The translations under genes and the position numbers were made by a program. A DNA stretch of 64,000 bases from Planctomycetota bacterium. Lineage in GTDB: Bacteria > Planctomycetota > UBA1135 > UBA2386. Of this stretch, positions 51,700 to 60,385 are shown piece by piece; positions within the stretch are counted from its first letter, which is position 1; each line of letters starts with the position of its first letter. The notes below the pieces were generated by a model. It had not been told where the DNA came from and did not search any database. It was given only the letters and a program-made list of their open reading frames with translations. Location: NCBI GenBank assembly GCA_016713175.1, contig JADJPQ010000003.1:248001-312000 (forward strand), written 5' to 3'.

Positions 51700-54600
51700 A
51701 TGCCTGGCCCCGCCACCACCGCGGGTACCGACCGGCTGCTTCACTGCTCGCCGGAACGGACCCTGGTCCGCACCGTGGATCCATCCACGGGCCGGGTCGA
51801 GCTATTGAAGCTGTTCGTCCAGGGCTCGCTGACCGACGCCGAACGCGAGGTGCAAATCGGCCAACAACTGCAGCATCTGGCCGTCGTCCGCTACCGGACC
51901 GCCGAGGTCGATGCGACCACCGGCCGGCCGTGCATCCGGATGGAACTGCACAGCGGCGTCGACCTCGCCGCGATGGTCGGTGAAGAGGGTCCGCCGACAG
52001 CCGCGATCGCGTGCGAACTGTTGGCGCCGGTCGCGGAGACCCTCGCCGCGATGCATGCGTTGCGAACGCCGCAGTTGCCCTCCGGTCTGTGCCACGTCGA
52101 CGTCAAACCCGGCAACCTGCTGCGCACGACCACAACGACGCTGCTGCTCGACTTCGAACACGCGCAGGCCGTCGGTCTGACGCGGGCGCGAACCGGCTTC
52201 ACCGGCGGAACCGTCGAGTTCGCCCCGCCTGAGGCATTCGCCGGCGCACCGGCCGAACCGTCGTTCGATGTGTTCGCGCTCGGCATGACCCTGCGCTGGC
52301 TGCTGACCGCCGACACGCAGGACCAGAAGGCGCTGCGCGGTCAATCGCCGGCGCTGCTCGCCCTGGTGCGCGAGTGCACCGCACCGCGCGCGGCGGCACG
52401 GCCGGCAATGGCCGTCGTGGCCACCCGGCTGCGCGAACTCGCGGCGCAACTGCCGACCGACCCGGCCGAGGCCGTGCTGCAGGCGATCGCCGCCGGCGAA
52501 CACGAACGCGCCGAGCAACTGCTGCAACTCGGCGGACTCGCGGGCGAACGTCACGACACCCTGCGCCGCCTGCTGCAAGATCGCAGTGGCTTGCTGCAGC
52601 GCCGCCCTCGGCTGCTGACCCCACCGCCCGGCCTGCCCGCCGATCCGGCCGGCCTGACCGCCGCCTTGCAGACCACGCGCGCCCGGCTGCGCCGCTGGCC
52701 GCGGCACCGATCGCTGTTGCAGCATCGCCTGCGCCTGCAGCACACCGCCTGCCTGCTGTTCGCCGAGAGCCTGCCGAAGGTCGCCGAATTGCTGCGCGTC
52801 GAAGCATTCGACGACGCCGATGCCTGGTTGCGCGCGGCGATCGTGCTGCTCGACACCAGCAGTTCGTTGCCCGGCTCGCATCGGATCCCGGGCGACGACG
52901 ACCCGCGACTGCCCGGGCCGCTGCAACGCGCGCCGCGGCAGGTGCTCGAACAACAACTGACGCTGGTGGCAGAGACGCGCGCCGAGTACACGGCACTGGA
53001 TCGCCGACTCGCCGATGCCGAGGCCGCACTCGACCTCGCCGCCGCCGAGGCGACGATCGACGAACTGGCGGCGCGGACCGGCGGCACGACCGCACAGGTG
53101 GCGCGGCGGCGCGATCGGTTGCATCGGCTCGGCTTCTATCTCGAACGCATCGGCCGCGCCGGCACCAACTTCGACCGGCTGGTCGAACTGACGCGCGCCG
53201 CCGACTCTGGCATCGCGCCCGCGCGCGCGCTGATCCGCAGCTGCGCGACGCAGGCACGCACCGGCGCCCACGAACCGGGCGGCGGCCTGGGTCTGCGCAG
53301 CCTGCAACTGACGTGGACCAATCTGGTCGAGGAGTTCCCGCAGCTGCATGCCCGGGTGGAACCCGCCTTGACGACGCTGGCTGCGGCGTTGGCGACGGCG
53401 ACCGAAGAGGCCTGGGAGACACTCGCGGCCGCAGCCCAGAAGCTGCAGGCCGTACCGGTACCGGTCCGGCCGCTGCAGACGATGCTGCACCGGCTCGACG
53501 CGTTCCGGGTCATCGATGCCCTGGTCGACCAGCCCGATCGGGCGCGTTCGCATCTGCTCGATCGGATCGAATCGCTGCGGTTGAAGCTCGACCAGGCCCG
53601 CGCCACGCGCGATCGGCTGGCACGCGGCGCCGAACTGGCGCTGTCGCGCGGTCACTGGACGACCGGTCTGTTCGACATGGAACGGGCGATCGAAGGCATC
53701 GGCGGCGGTGACGAAGCCGAGACCGAGGCGCGGGCCCTGCGGGAACGGCTGGAGGAGGCGCGCAGGCGCAAGCAGGAGGTCGAGAACGCGCAGCGCCGCA
53801 ACGTCGACCTGGCGGCGCGCTATGCCGCGCAACAGGACGAAGCCCAGGGCTCGTTCGCCGAACGGCAGGCGACGCTGCAGCAGCGACGCGACTGCCTGCA
53901 GTTCCTGGTCATGCACGCGGCCAACGAGCGGCGCACCGCCTATGACCAGGACCTGCGGCACGTCGAGACACAACTCGCGACCGAAGCCGCCGACGATGCC
54001 CAGGTGCGCTTCGACCGGGCCACCGATCCCGACACCCAATTGCAGATCGCGCGCTCGACGCTGGCGGCACTGGCCCAGCAGACGCGATCGGCGGCGTCCG
54101 ATGGCGCCGTGCCGGCGCGTCTGACCCGCCTGCTCGAGCACTGGCAACAACTCGCCGATCAGGCGCAACGCGAGATCGAACGCCGGGAACAGGAACGCAC
54201 GGCGGCGAGGCGCCGCCGCCGTCGTCGGTTCGCCGCTGCGGTCGCCGGGCTGCTGCTGCTGCTGACGACGGCAGTCGCGGTGTGGCAGGCGAGCACTCGC
54301 ACGGCCCAGGCAGGTTCGCGGCTGGAGGCAGGCCTGCCGGTGCAACGCGCGGTCGCGGCGCTGCGCGCCGATCCGCAGGCCGCCGTCGCCGACCTCGCCC
54401 GCTTCGCTTCCGAACTCGAACCGGCGCCGCGCGCGGCGGCCGAGGCGGTGGTGGCGACGATCCGGGAAACGCTGATGCCGGCCGCTCGCTTCGATGTGCC
54501 AGGCTGGCACCAACGGCACGTGGCCGCGCTGCGCGCGTTCGCCGCGACCTGGCCGCCCGGGCAGCGTTCGGTGCTCGCTCGTTTCGGCAGCGATTGCTGG

Positions 54601-54738
54601 CGGACGGCTTTGGTGCTGGCGTCGGCGCCGCCGCTCTCGGCTTCACCAGACCAACTGCAGCAGTTCGCAGCCAGTGCGGCGGGCGAACTCACCATCTCGG
54701 ATATCCGACTGCCGGATGGGCATCTGCTGCGCGACTGA
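51700..54738 (+). CDS. Atypical Ser/Thr kinase-like membrane protein
   Basis: 1012 residues from ATG 51700. The kinase-like domain (about 10-200) keeps the lysine (VELLKLF, Lys37) and the catalytic Asp134 and Asn139 of the loop, but HRD is HVD (HVDVKPGN) and DFG is DFE (LLDFEHAQ). APE is APPE. The glycine loop is not recognisable. These changes suggest low activity, altered metal use or a pseudokinase. A very long helical, Arg/Ala/Gln-rich region with coiled-coil character follows, then one membrane helix at about 836-860 (AAAVAGLLLLLTTAVAVW) and a C-terminal extracytoplasmic part. It diverges from the FHA sigma-54 activator gene. Confidence 0.8.
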   Translation: MPGPATTAGTDRLLHCSPERTLVRTVDPSTGRVELLKLFVQGSLTDAEREVQIGQQLQHLAVVRYRTAEVDATTGRPCIRMELHSGVDLAAMVGEEGPPTAAIACELLAPVAETLAAMHALRTPQLPSGLCHVDVKPGNLLRTTTTTLLLDFEHAQAVGLTRARTGFTGGTVEFAPPEAFAGAPAEPSFDVFALGMTLRWLLTADTQDQKALRGQSPALLALVRECTAPRAAARPAMAVVATRLRELAAQLPTDPAEAVLQAIAAGEHERAEQLLQLGGLAGERHDTLRRLLQDRSGLLQRRPRLLTPPPGLPADPAGLTAALQTTRARLRRWPRHRSLLQHRLRLQHTACLLFAESLPKVAELLRVEAFDDADAWLRAAIVLLDTSSSLPGSHRIPGDDDPRLPGPLQRAPRQVLEQQLTLVAETRAEYTALDRRLADAEAALDLAAAEATIDELAARTGGTTAQVARRRDRLHRLGFYLERIGRAGTNFDRLVELTRAADSGIAPARALIRSCATQARTGAHEPGGGLGLRSLQLTWTNLVEEFPQLHARVEPALTTLAAALATATEEAWETLAAAAQKLQAVPVPVRPLQTMLHRLDAFRVIDALVDQPDRARSHLLDRIESLRLKLDQARATRDRLARGAELALSRGHWTTGLFDMERAIEGIGGGDEAETEARALRERLEEARRRKQEVENAQRRNVDLAARYAAQQDEAQGSFAERQATLQQRRDCLQFLVMHAANERRTAYDQDLRHVETQLATEAADDAQVRFDRATDPDTQLQIARSTLAALAQQTRSAASDGAVPARLTRLLEHWQQLADQAQREIERREQERTAARRRRRRRFAAAVAGLLLLLTTAVAVWQASTRTAQAGSRLEAGLPVQRAVAALRADPQAAVADLARFASELEPAPRAAAEAVVATIRETLMPAARFDVPGWHQRHVAALRAFAATWPPGQRSVLARFGSDCWRTALVLASAPPLSASPDQLQQFAASAAGELTISDIRLPDGHLLRD

Positions 54739-54837
54739 TCCCTAACCTGGCTGGGAAGCCTCCGCCCCTGGCCGGACCAGGACCAGGAGGCACGAAATGC
54801 GAAGGTGCTTGGTCAGACCGCGGCCCGGCGTCTGTCG

Positions 54838-56286
54838 CTATCGGCCACCGATCACAAGTTCGCAGTAGTTGCTCGCGGCGACCCGAGGCGGCACGACACT
54901 CGTATCCAGCACGAAACCTTGCGCGAACAGGCGGAACCCCAGAAACGCCGGGCCTGCGGCCGCCAACGACCATTCCGCCCTGCCCCCGTTGTTCGCCAAC
55001 GAGATCGTCAGCACGGGCTCGACGTAGAGCGTGCAATTGGGGATCCCGAGCACCGCCAGGTTCAACGGCAGCGGCATCCCGGCCCACGAAGTCGACGAGA
55101 ATCCCACGGCCAGGAACGGGACGTTGGGCGGATTGGATCCGAGGTTGGTCATCTCGACGGCACAGGAGCTGTCGTACCACGGCAGAGATCGAGGCCAGTC
55201 CGCAGGGTTGCTCGCAAGCGAGGGAACGCCAGCCGCACCAGGACAACCCTGACCGAGAGCTCGGACGTCGGCGGGTACGGTCGGCACGTACCGCCAGGTG
55301 TCGTTCGTGCCACCCATGCTGGTTCCGATGATCTCCCGCCGCGTCGAATCGTAGGCCGCCGAGGCCACCACATGCGGGGCGGGCGACAGCACCGGCAGCC
55401 GCTGGGTCCAGTTGGTCCCGTCCCACTCCCAGGTGTCGCCGTTCAGGATCTGCCCGCCCAGGTGCCCGCCGTTGACCACCGTGCGAGCGCGCGCGGCGTC
55501 GTAGACCATGACATGCCCGCGGCGTGCAGGCGGTCGTGACGCTGGGTTCCGAAGAACCCAGCCTTGGGGACCGCCGTCCCACTCCCAGGTGTCATCGCGA
55601 TAACCCGGGTTGCCAGTGTTCCAACCGCCGTAGATCACGAGCACCGATCGATTCGAATCGAAGACCATGCCGTGGTTCTGCAAGCGAGTGGCATTCGTCG
55701 TGAGGCTGCGGAGAGTCCAGGCAGTCCCGTCCCACTCCCACGTCTCATTGAAGACCGTCGTGCCGTTCCAACCGCCGTAACACACCATGGCCCCGCGACT
55801 CTGATCGAAAGCCATAGCGTGGTAGTCCCGACTGGATGGCCACGAGCCCGATTGGGGCCGCTGCGTCCACGCCAGGCCATCCCACTCCCAGGTGTCGTTG
55901 AGGTACGTGTTGTTGTCGATTCCGCCAAACAGCACCATCCGCGAGCGCCGCGAGTCATACTGCATTGCCGTTCCGCGCCGGGACTGCGGCCTCTGCGCCG
56001 GCAAAGCCTCGGTCCACGAAACCCCGTTCCACTCCCACGTGTCGTCGTGGTTGGCGGTCCCGATGTTGGATCCACCGAAGAGCACGACCACGCCGCGCAC
56101 CGAATCGAACGCCATCCCGGCATGACCACTGCGCAATGGCGGATTTGCCGGCGGAGTGAGCAGCTGCCAAGAGACCTGCGCGACCACCGCTCCGTGGGTC
56201 AGCAGCGCGGCCAGGCTGATCCACAAGTGCGAACGGACGGTGAGTGTGCGAGCGGATGGACACGACCGAGCTTGTACCGGCTTCAC
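54838..56286 (-). CDS. Secreted Kelch-like beta-propeller protein
   Basis: 482 residues from GTG 56286, preceded by a strong GGAGG on the minus strand. Signal peptide (LWISLAALLTHGAVVA, cleaved before QV). At least five Kelch-type blades are visible, each with a (F/Y)GG(S/I/W)N turn, a DTWEWDG or DTWEWNG tag and W-T end. The last 120 residues resemble the C-terminal module of other secreted proteins here (AGMPLPLNLAVLGIPNC). Kelch propellers bind ligands; no enzyme part is seen. Confidence 0.82.
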   Translation of the reverse strand: MKPVQARSCPSARTLTVRSHLWISLAALLTHGAVVAQVSWQLLTPPANPPLRSGHAGMAFDSVRGVVVLFGGSNIGTANHDDTWEWNGVSWTEALPAQRPQSRRGTAMQYDSRRSRMVLFGGIDNNTYLNDTWEWDGLAWTQRPQSGSWPSSRDYHAMAFDQSRGAMVCYGGWNGTTVFNETWEWDGTAWTLRSLTTNATRLQNHGMVFDSNRSVLVIYGGWNTGNPGYRDDTWEWDGGPQGWVLRNPASRPPARRGHVMVYDAARARTVVNGGHLGGQILNGDTWEWDGTNWTQRLPVLSPAPHVVASAAYDSTRREIIGTSMGGTNDTWRYVPTVPADVRALGQGCPGAAGVPSLASNPADWPRSLPWYDSSCAVEMTNLGSNPPNVPFLAVGFSSTSWAGMPLPLNLAVLGIPNCTLYVEPVLTISLANNGGRAEWSLAAAGPAFLGFRLFAQGFVLDTSVVPPRVAASNYCELVIGGR

Positions 56287-56426
56287 TGAGACGACCTCCG
56301 ATGCGGGTGCTTGGGGACAGCCTGGGGACGGATGACCGAACGGGAGCCAAGCCGCCGCCGATCGGAACGTAGCCAGCGACCACGAGACGGGCAACCCGAA
56401 CGGAAGGACGAATGGCAGCCCGCAAC

Positions 56427-57758
56427 TCAGCGCCGCCCGACCACGACCAAGAGCTTCAGGATGCGCACGTCGCGCTTGACGATCACCTCGACCGTTTCGC
56501 CGATCTTCAGTTGATCGAGCGCCTGCGCGTAGGTCTCGATATCGTCGACCGCCAGCCCGCCGACGCCGACGATCAGATCGTCGGCATGCAGACCGGCAGC
56601 ATCGGCCGGACCGCCATCGGTGACCCCGCCGACGCGCAGACCGCGATCTTGCGCGTCATAGTCCGGCCGCAGCCCAAGCGCCGGACGTTCGCCCCCGGCG
56701 GGCGGCGTGGTGCCTGCGGCGCGCGCACCGGTACCGGGAACGCGAACCGGAATGTTCTCGTGCGGATGTTCCGTCGAGGTCGCGGGATGCTCCGGCTTGC
56801 CGTTCAGGGTGCGCTCACGGGGCGTCGGATGGTCCGTCGCCGCCACCGGCGGATGCGTCGGCTTCACCGCCGCCACCGCCGGCATTTCGGGTCGCGGCTG
56901 CCTGCGGACCACGAGGACCCAATCGGCCACCTGCGGATCCGCACGATACAGCCCATGCTTTGGATCCTCGACCTCGTCGACCGACAACACGCGGATGTCC
57001 GCGTCGGGCAACCGCGATTGCAACCGCGACACCGTCCCACGCCGGAAGTCCGAGTGCATCTGGCCGCAGAAATGCACCACCAGCGGACGTTCGCTGCGCG
57101 CGCGCGCCGCCTGCACGTAGGTCGCGATCGACTCCGCCATCGTGTCGTCCTTCAGACACTGCGCCTCGTAGAAGCGCTTCATCGCCGACTTGTCGCCGAC
57201 CCCGCCGTGCGAGCCCATCGCGGCCTGGAACGCGGTCCAATAATCGTCTTCCGGCGCGGTCGTCGCGGCGGCGACGAGCGGTCCCTTCGGCAGCGCCGCC
57301 AGACCTTCCTTGGCGACCTGGCGCGCCAGATCCCGTGGGGCGTTCGCCGCCAGCACCGGCAGTCCGTTTGCGCGCGCGAACTCGATCACCGGCCGATAAT
57401 CGGTCGCATAGTTGGGCCAGGGTCGCGTCGTCGCCAGGAACTCCGGTTCGTCCATGTCGCCGGCGAGATACTGGTACAGCGCCGTCTGGGTGTCGCGTTC
57501 GAACATCTCCATCGCGATCACCAGATCCGGATGCCGCTTCAGCAGCGCGGCCAGCAGTTCCTGGTGCGTCGTGTGCACGTCGGCGTGATCGTGCACCTCG
57601 CCGAAGAACACCACGTCGGCCTCGGCGAGTTGGTCGGCCAGTTCACTGAACGAGGTCTCGCGATCGCTGTCGGGCGCGACGAAACGCGCCGGCACCGAAC
57701 AGGCGCCCAGCAGGGCGAAGGACAGCAACGCGGTAGCGCGCAGGAGCATGGCTGGCAT
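56427..57758 (-). CDS. ChaN-like lipoprotein with C-terminal PDZ domain
   Basis: 443 residues from ATG 57758 (a second ATG at 57749 is possible). Lipobox LLGAC with lipid Cys20. The ChaN/DUF399 domain covers about 35-290: FFGEVHDHADVH, AMEMFERDTQ, VHFCGQMHSD. ChaN proteins bind heme in dimers and are thought to handle iron in the envelope. A Pro/His/Thr-rich linker (about 300-345) leads to a PDZ domain (about 355-443: GLRVGGVTDGGPADAAGLHADDLIVGVGG). The fusion is unusual in standard ChaN, which is about 290 residues. Confidence 0.82.
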   Translation of the reverse strand: MPAMLLRATALLSFALLGACSVPARFVAPDSDRETSFSELADQLAEADVVFFGEVHDHADVHTTHQELLAALLKRHPDLVIAMEMFERDTQTALYQYLAGDMDEPEFLATTRPWPNYATDYRPVIEFARANGLPVLAANAPRDLARQVAKEGLAALPKGPLVAAATTAPEDDYWTAFQAAMGSHGGVGDKSAMKRFYEAQCLKDDTMAESIATYVQAARARSERPLVVHFCGQMHSDFRRGTVSRLQSRLPDADIRVLSVDEVEDPKHGLYRADPQVADWVLVVRRQPRPEMPAVAAVKPTHPPVAATDHPTPRERTLNGKPEHPATSTEHPHENIPVRVPGTGARAAGTTPPAGGERPALGLRPDYDAQDRGLRVGGVTDGGPADAAGLHADDLIVGVGGLAVDDIETYAQALDQLKIGETVEVIVKRDVRILKLLVVVGRR

Positions 57759-57935
57759 CAGAAATCGCGACCGGGGAAAGAGGAAGAGGGCAGCGCCAAC
57801 CGCCCGGTGGCGCCACCCTGCCATGGCATCGACCAGCCTGGACCGCGAACTTCAGCCGCGCGCCCCGGCTCACCGGATTCCGGGTTGCGCGGCAGCTCTT
57901 GGCCACCGACATTCGCCACCCGGAGGTGAACGACG

Positions 57936-59270
57936 ATGACAGTCCCCGATCGGACCTGTGCCGTGTGCGAGGCGGACCTCGCACCCGATGCGCTGGCCTG
58001 CACCCTGTGCGGCGCGGTACTGGGCGTGCATGGGCCGGCGACACAGACGGCGAAGCACGCACCCGCACGGCCGACGGCCGAGCGCGTCGAACAGACCCTG
58101 CGGCGCCACGAGTTCGATCGCGCCCGTCGGACGATGCAGTCGATCCGGGCGATCTTCGGCGTGGCGGCGATCGGCTCGCTCGTGTTCCTGGGCCTGCGCC
58201 ACCTGTCGCTCGGCGCCGCCGCCTACTCCGGCCTCGGCAACTGCTTCGTGATGGCATGGCTCTGGCTGACCGCCATCGCCAGCGTCGCGGGCGCGGCGTT
58301 CGTGCTGCGCGCACCGCTGCCGTGGACCGTCGTCGCAGCGTCCCTGTGGACGACGAACTGCCTCGCCCTGTCCGCCATAGCCACCACGCTCACCGACGCC
58401 GCCATCCACGCCGTGTTCGTGATCGGCTTGTGGGTCGCCGTCGGCCAGGCGGCGCGCATCCGGGCGATGCAGGCTGCCGATCCGAACCTGCAGCTCGTGC
58501 GCGAACGGATCAGCGACCGCCGGCGCGTGCGCGACGGCGTCGCCGAACAGGCCCGCGACCGGCGGCGGGATGCAGACAGTGCGCGGCGACGGCAACGTCT
58601 CCGTCTGTTCGCAGCGATCGCGGTGCTCGGCGGCATCGTCTTCACCGGCATCGCCTTCGCCCTGCGGATACCCGCGGTCGAGCCCACGGTCGAACGCTTT
58701 GCCGCCCACTGGCGGGAACGCGATGTGAACGCCATCGCCGCGCTGTTCCGGGGCGGTGCCGGGAGCCGGCGCGCCATCGCCTTCCGCGATGCCGTCGAAC
58801 AACACGGCTGGGCGGAAGCGCTGCCGGCGCTGTCGGAACCGCAGATCGCGCACACGCGGCACTTCGCGACCGCGACGTTCGCGCTGCGCCATGGTGAGGT
58901 GGTCGTGCGTCTCGACCCTGACAAAGCCGGCTGGTTGGTGACCGAGATCGAACTGCCCGAACTGCAGCCGACGGATCCGGCGTCGGCGATCGCTGCGTTC
59001 GCCAAGGCGTGGACCACCGAAGGCACCGAGGCGTTGCTGGCCACTGTGCGCCCCAAGAGCCGCGACCGTTTCGGCAAGAACGTGCTGACCCTGCTGACCA
59101 ACCGCGGCTGGCAACGACAACGGCCACAGCTCGGCACCGCCGACGCCGCGCGCCCACGGAATGCCCGGGTGCAGGTGGAGTTTCCCTGTGCTCCTGGCTC
59201 GCTCGAGGTCACCTTCGAGTACTGGGCGCCGAACTGGTACCTGTTCGGAATGAAGTTGCCGGACCGGTAG
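57936..59270 (+). CDS. Zinc-ribbon membrane protein, unknown function
   Basis: 444 residues from ATG 57936 with GGAGGTG upstream. An N-terminal zinc ribbon (Cys8, Cys11, Cys22, Cys25 in two CxxC pairs) is followed by three or so membrane helices at about 68-90, 98-125 and 130-155, a charged Arg/Asp/Glu helix (about 180-213), another membrane helix at 218-238, and two repeated extracytoplasmic domains (about 245-345 and 355-444) of NTF2-like type (ERFAAHWRERDVNAIAALF, then AFAKAWTTEGTEALLATV). No catalytic residues stand out. It diverges from the ChaN-PDZ gene across 177 bases and converges with the 59285 gene. Confidence 0.65.
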   Translation: MTVPDRTCAVCEADLAPDALACTLCGAVLGVHGPATQTAKHAPARPTAERVEQTLRRHEFDRARRTMQSIRAIFGVAAIGSLVFLGLRHLSLGAAAYSGLGNCFVMAWLWLTAIASVAGAAFVLRAPLPWTVVAASLWTTNCLALSAIATTLTDAAIHAVFVIGLWVAVGQAARIRAMQAADPNLQLVRERISDRRRVRDGVAEQARDRRRDADSARRRQRLRLFAAIAVLGGIVFTGIAFALRIPAVEPTVERFAAHWRERDVNAIAALFRGGAGSRRAIAFRDAVEQHGWAEALPALSEPQIAHTRHFATATFALRHGEVVVRLDPDKAGWLVTEIELPELQPTDPASAIAAFAKAWTTEGTEALLATVRPKSRDRFGKNVLTLLTNRGWQRQRPQLGTADAARPRNARVQVEFPCAPGSLEVTFEYWAPNWYLFGMKLPDR

Positions 59271-59284
59271 CCGCGGCGGCGGCG

Positions 59285-60385
59285 TCAGCGCTTCTGCAGC
59301 CACACCACCACATCGACGACCTGATCGGCGACGACGTCGACCGTCGCCTTCGCTGGCAACCAGCCGGTGGCCTCGACGACGACCTCGTGGCGACCCGGGG
59401 GCAGCAACTGCAGCGTCTCCAGACGGCGACCGAGCGGCGGTTCCGACGACGTGGTCTCGGTCCCATCCGCGGTCCAGACGAAGTGCTGGAACTCGACCTC
59501 GCCGATGCGGACTTCGGCCGCGAACTCGTCATCGATGCGATCGGCGGCGGCGGTGTCGCGCAGCGTCAGGGCAATGCGGCCGAGTCGCGGCAACACGACC
59601 TTGGCGACGCCGCTGCCGTCGGCGGTGACGATCGCATCGGCTTCGATCTCGCCGCCATCGAACCGACCCGGATGGCCGCACGCGCTGATCCGCACCTGGC
59701 CGATCGGCGCCAGCCATTCGCAGTGCCCAGGCGCTTGCGCGGTCCGCTGGCCCGCCACCTCGGCGCCGGGCTCCAGTCCGACGACGTGACACTCGAACTG
59801 GTCGACCGGCTTGCCGTCGCTCCACGTGAGCTCGACGCGGAACGGTGCGCGCGGCACCGGCCGGAACTTCAGATCGAAGCGCTGACGACCGCCGGCGGGA
59901 GCAACGAGTTCCTCGGCGACGACGAAACCGCTGCGCATGGTGGAGGTGATCGTCACCCGTGCCCCGGGCGGCACCAGCAGCCAGGCGAGTTCATCGTTCT
60001 GCTGGGCCATCACCGCGTCGCTGCCGGCGCGCCGGACTTCGGCAACCGCACGCTGCGGCAGCAGTTCCCTGCCCTCGGGATCGAACCAGCGCAGCTCGAG
60101 CAGCGCGGCATCGAGCGCCATGCGACCCTGGGTGTTGGCGGCGTCGAACGCGAACATCGGCCCCCAGATGCCGCCATCCAGCAGGCTGACGCCCATCGGC
60201 CGCGCGGCCCACGCCGCCGGCTGCGGGCGGCAGAACGCGAACCGACCGTCCGCGTCCGTGCGAACGTCGCCGTGCGAGCCCCGCAGATCGGGACAACTCA
60301 CCGAGACTTCGCAAGCGGGCACCGGCGATCCATCGCGCAGTTCGAGACGCCCCTGCACCGGATGGCCAGGCTTCAGTGTCAGCGT
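59285..60385 (-). pseudogene. 3' part of the sigma/TM/carboxypeptidase-like fusion, shifted frame
   Basis: From 60385 downward, a different frame continues the protein of the preceding gene: TLTLKPGHPVQGRLEL directly follows the DHDLG end of the upstream part if one base is added at 60386-60387. It gives about 366 more residues of beta-sandwich, carboxypeptidase-regulatory or Cna-B-like domains (GSPVPACEVSV, DVRTDADGRFAF, RFDLKFRPVP, VVVEATGWLPAKATV). A separate GTG start at 60358 would make a 357-residue protein, but it lacks a signal peptide. I take it as one gene broken by a one-base deletion, real or technical. Confidence 0.6.

Noticed and set aside
54758..54791. GCCTCC...GGAGGC inverted repeat between two convergent genes as a terminator
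   Set aside because: The outer arms are only six bases with competing inner pairings and no T run, so it is too weak to call.
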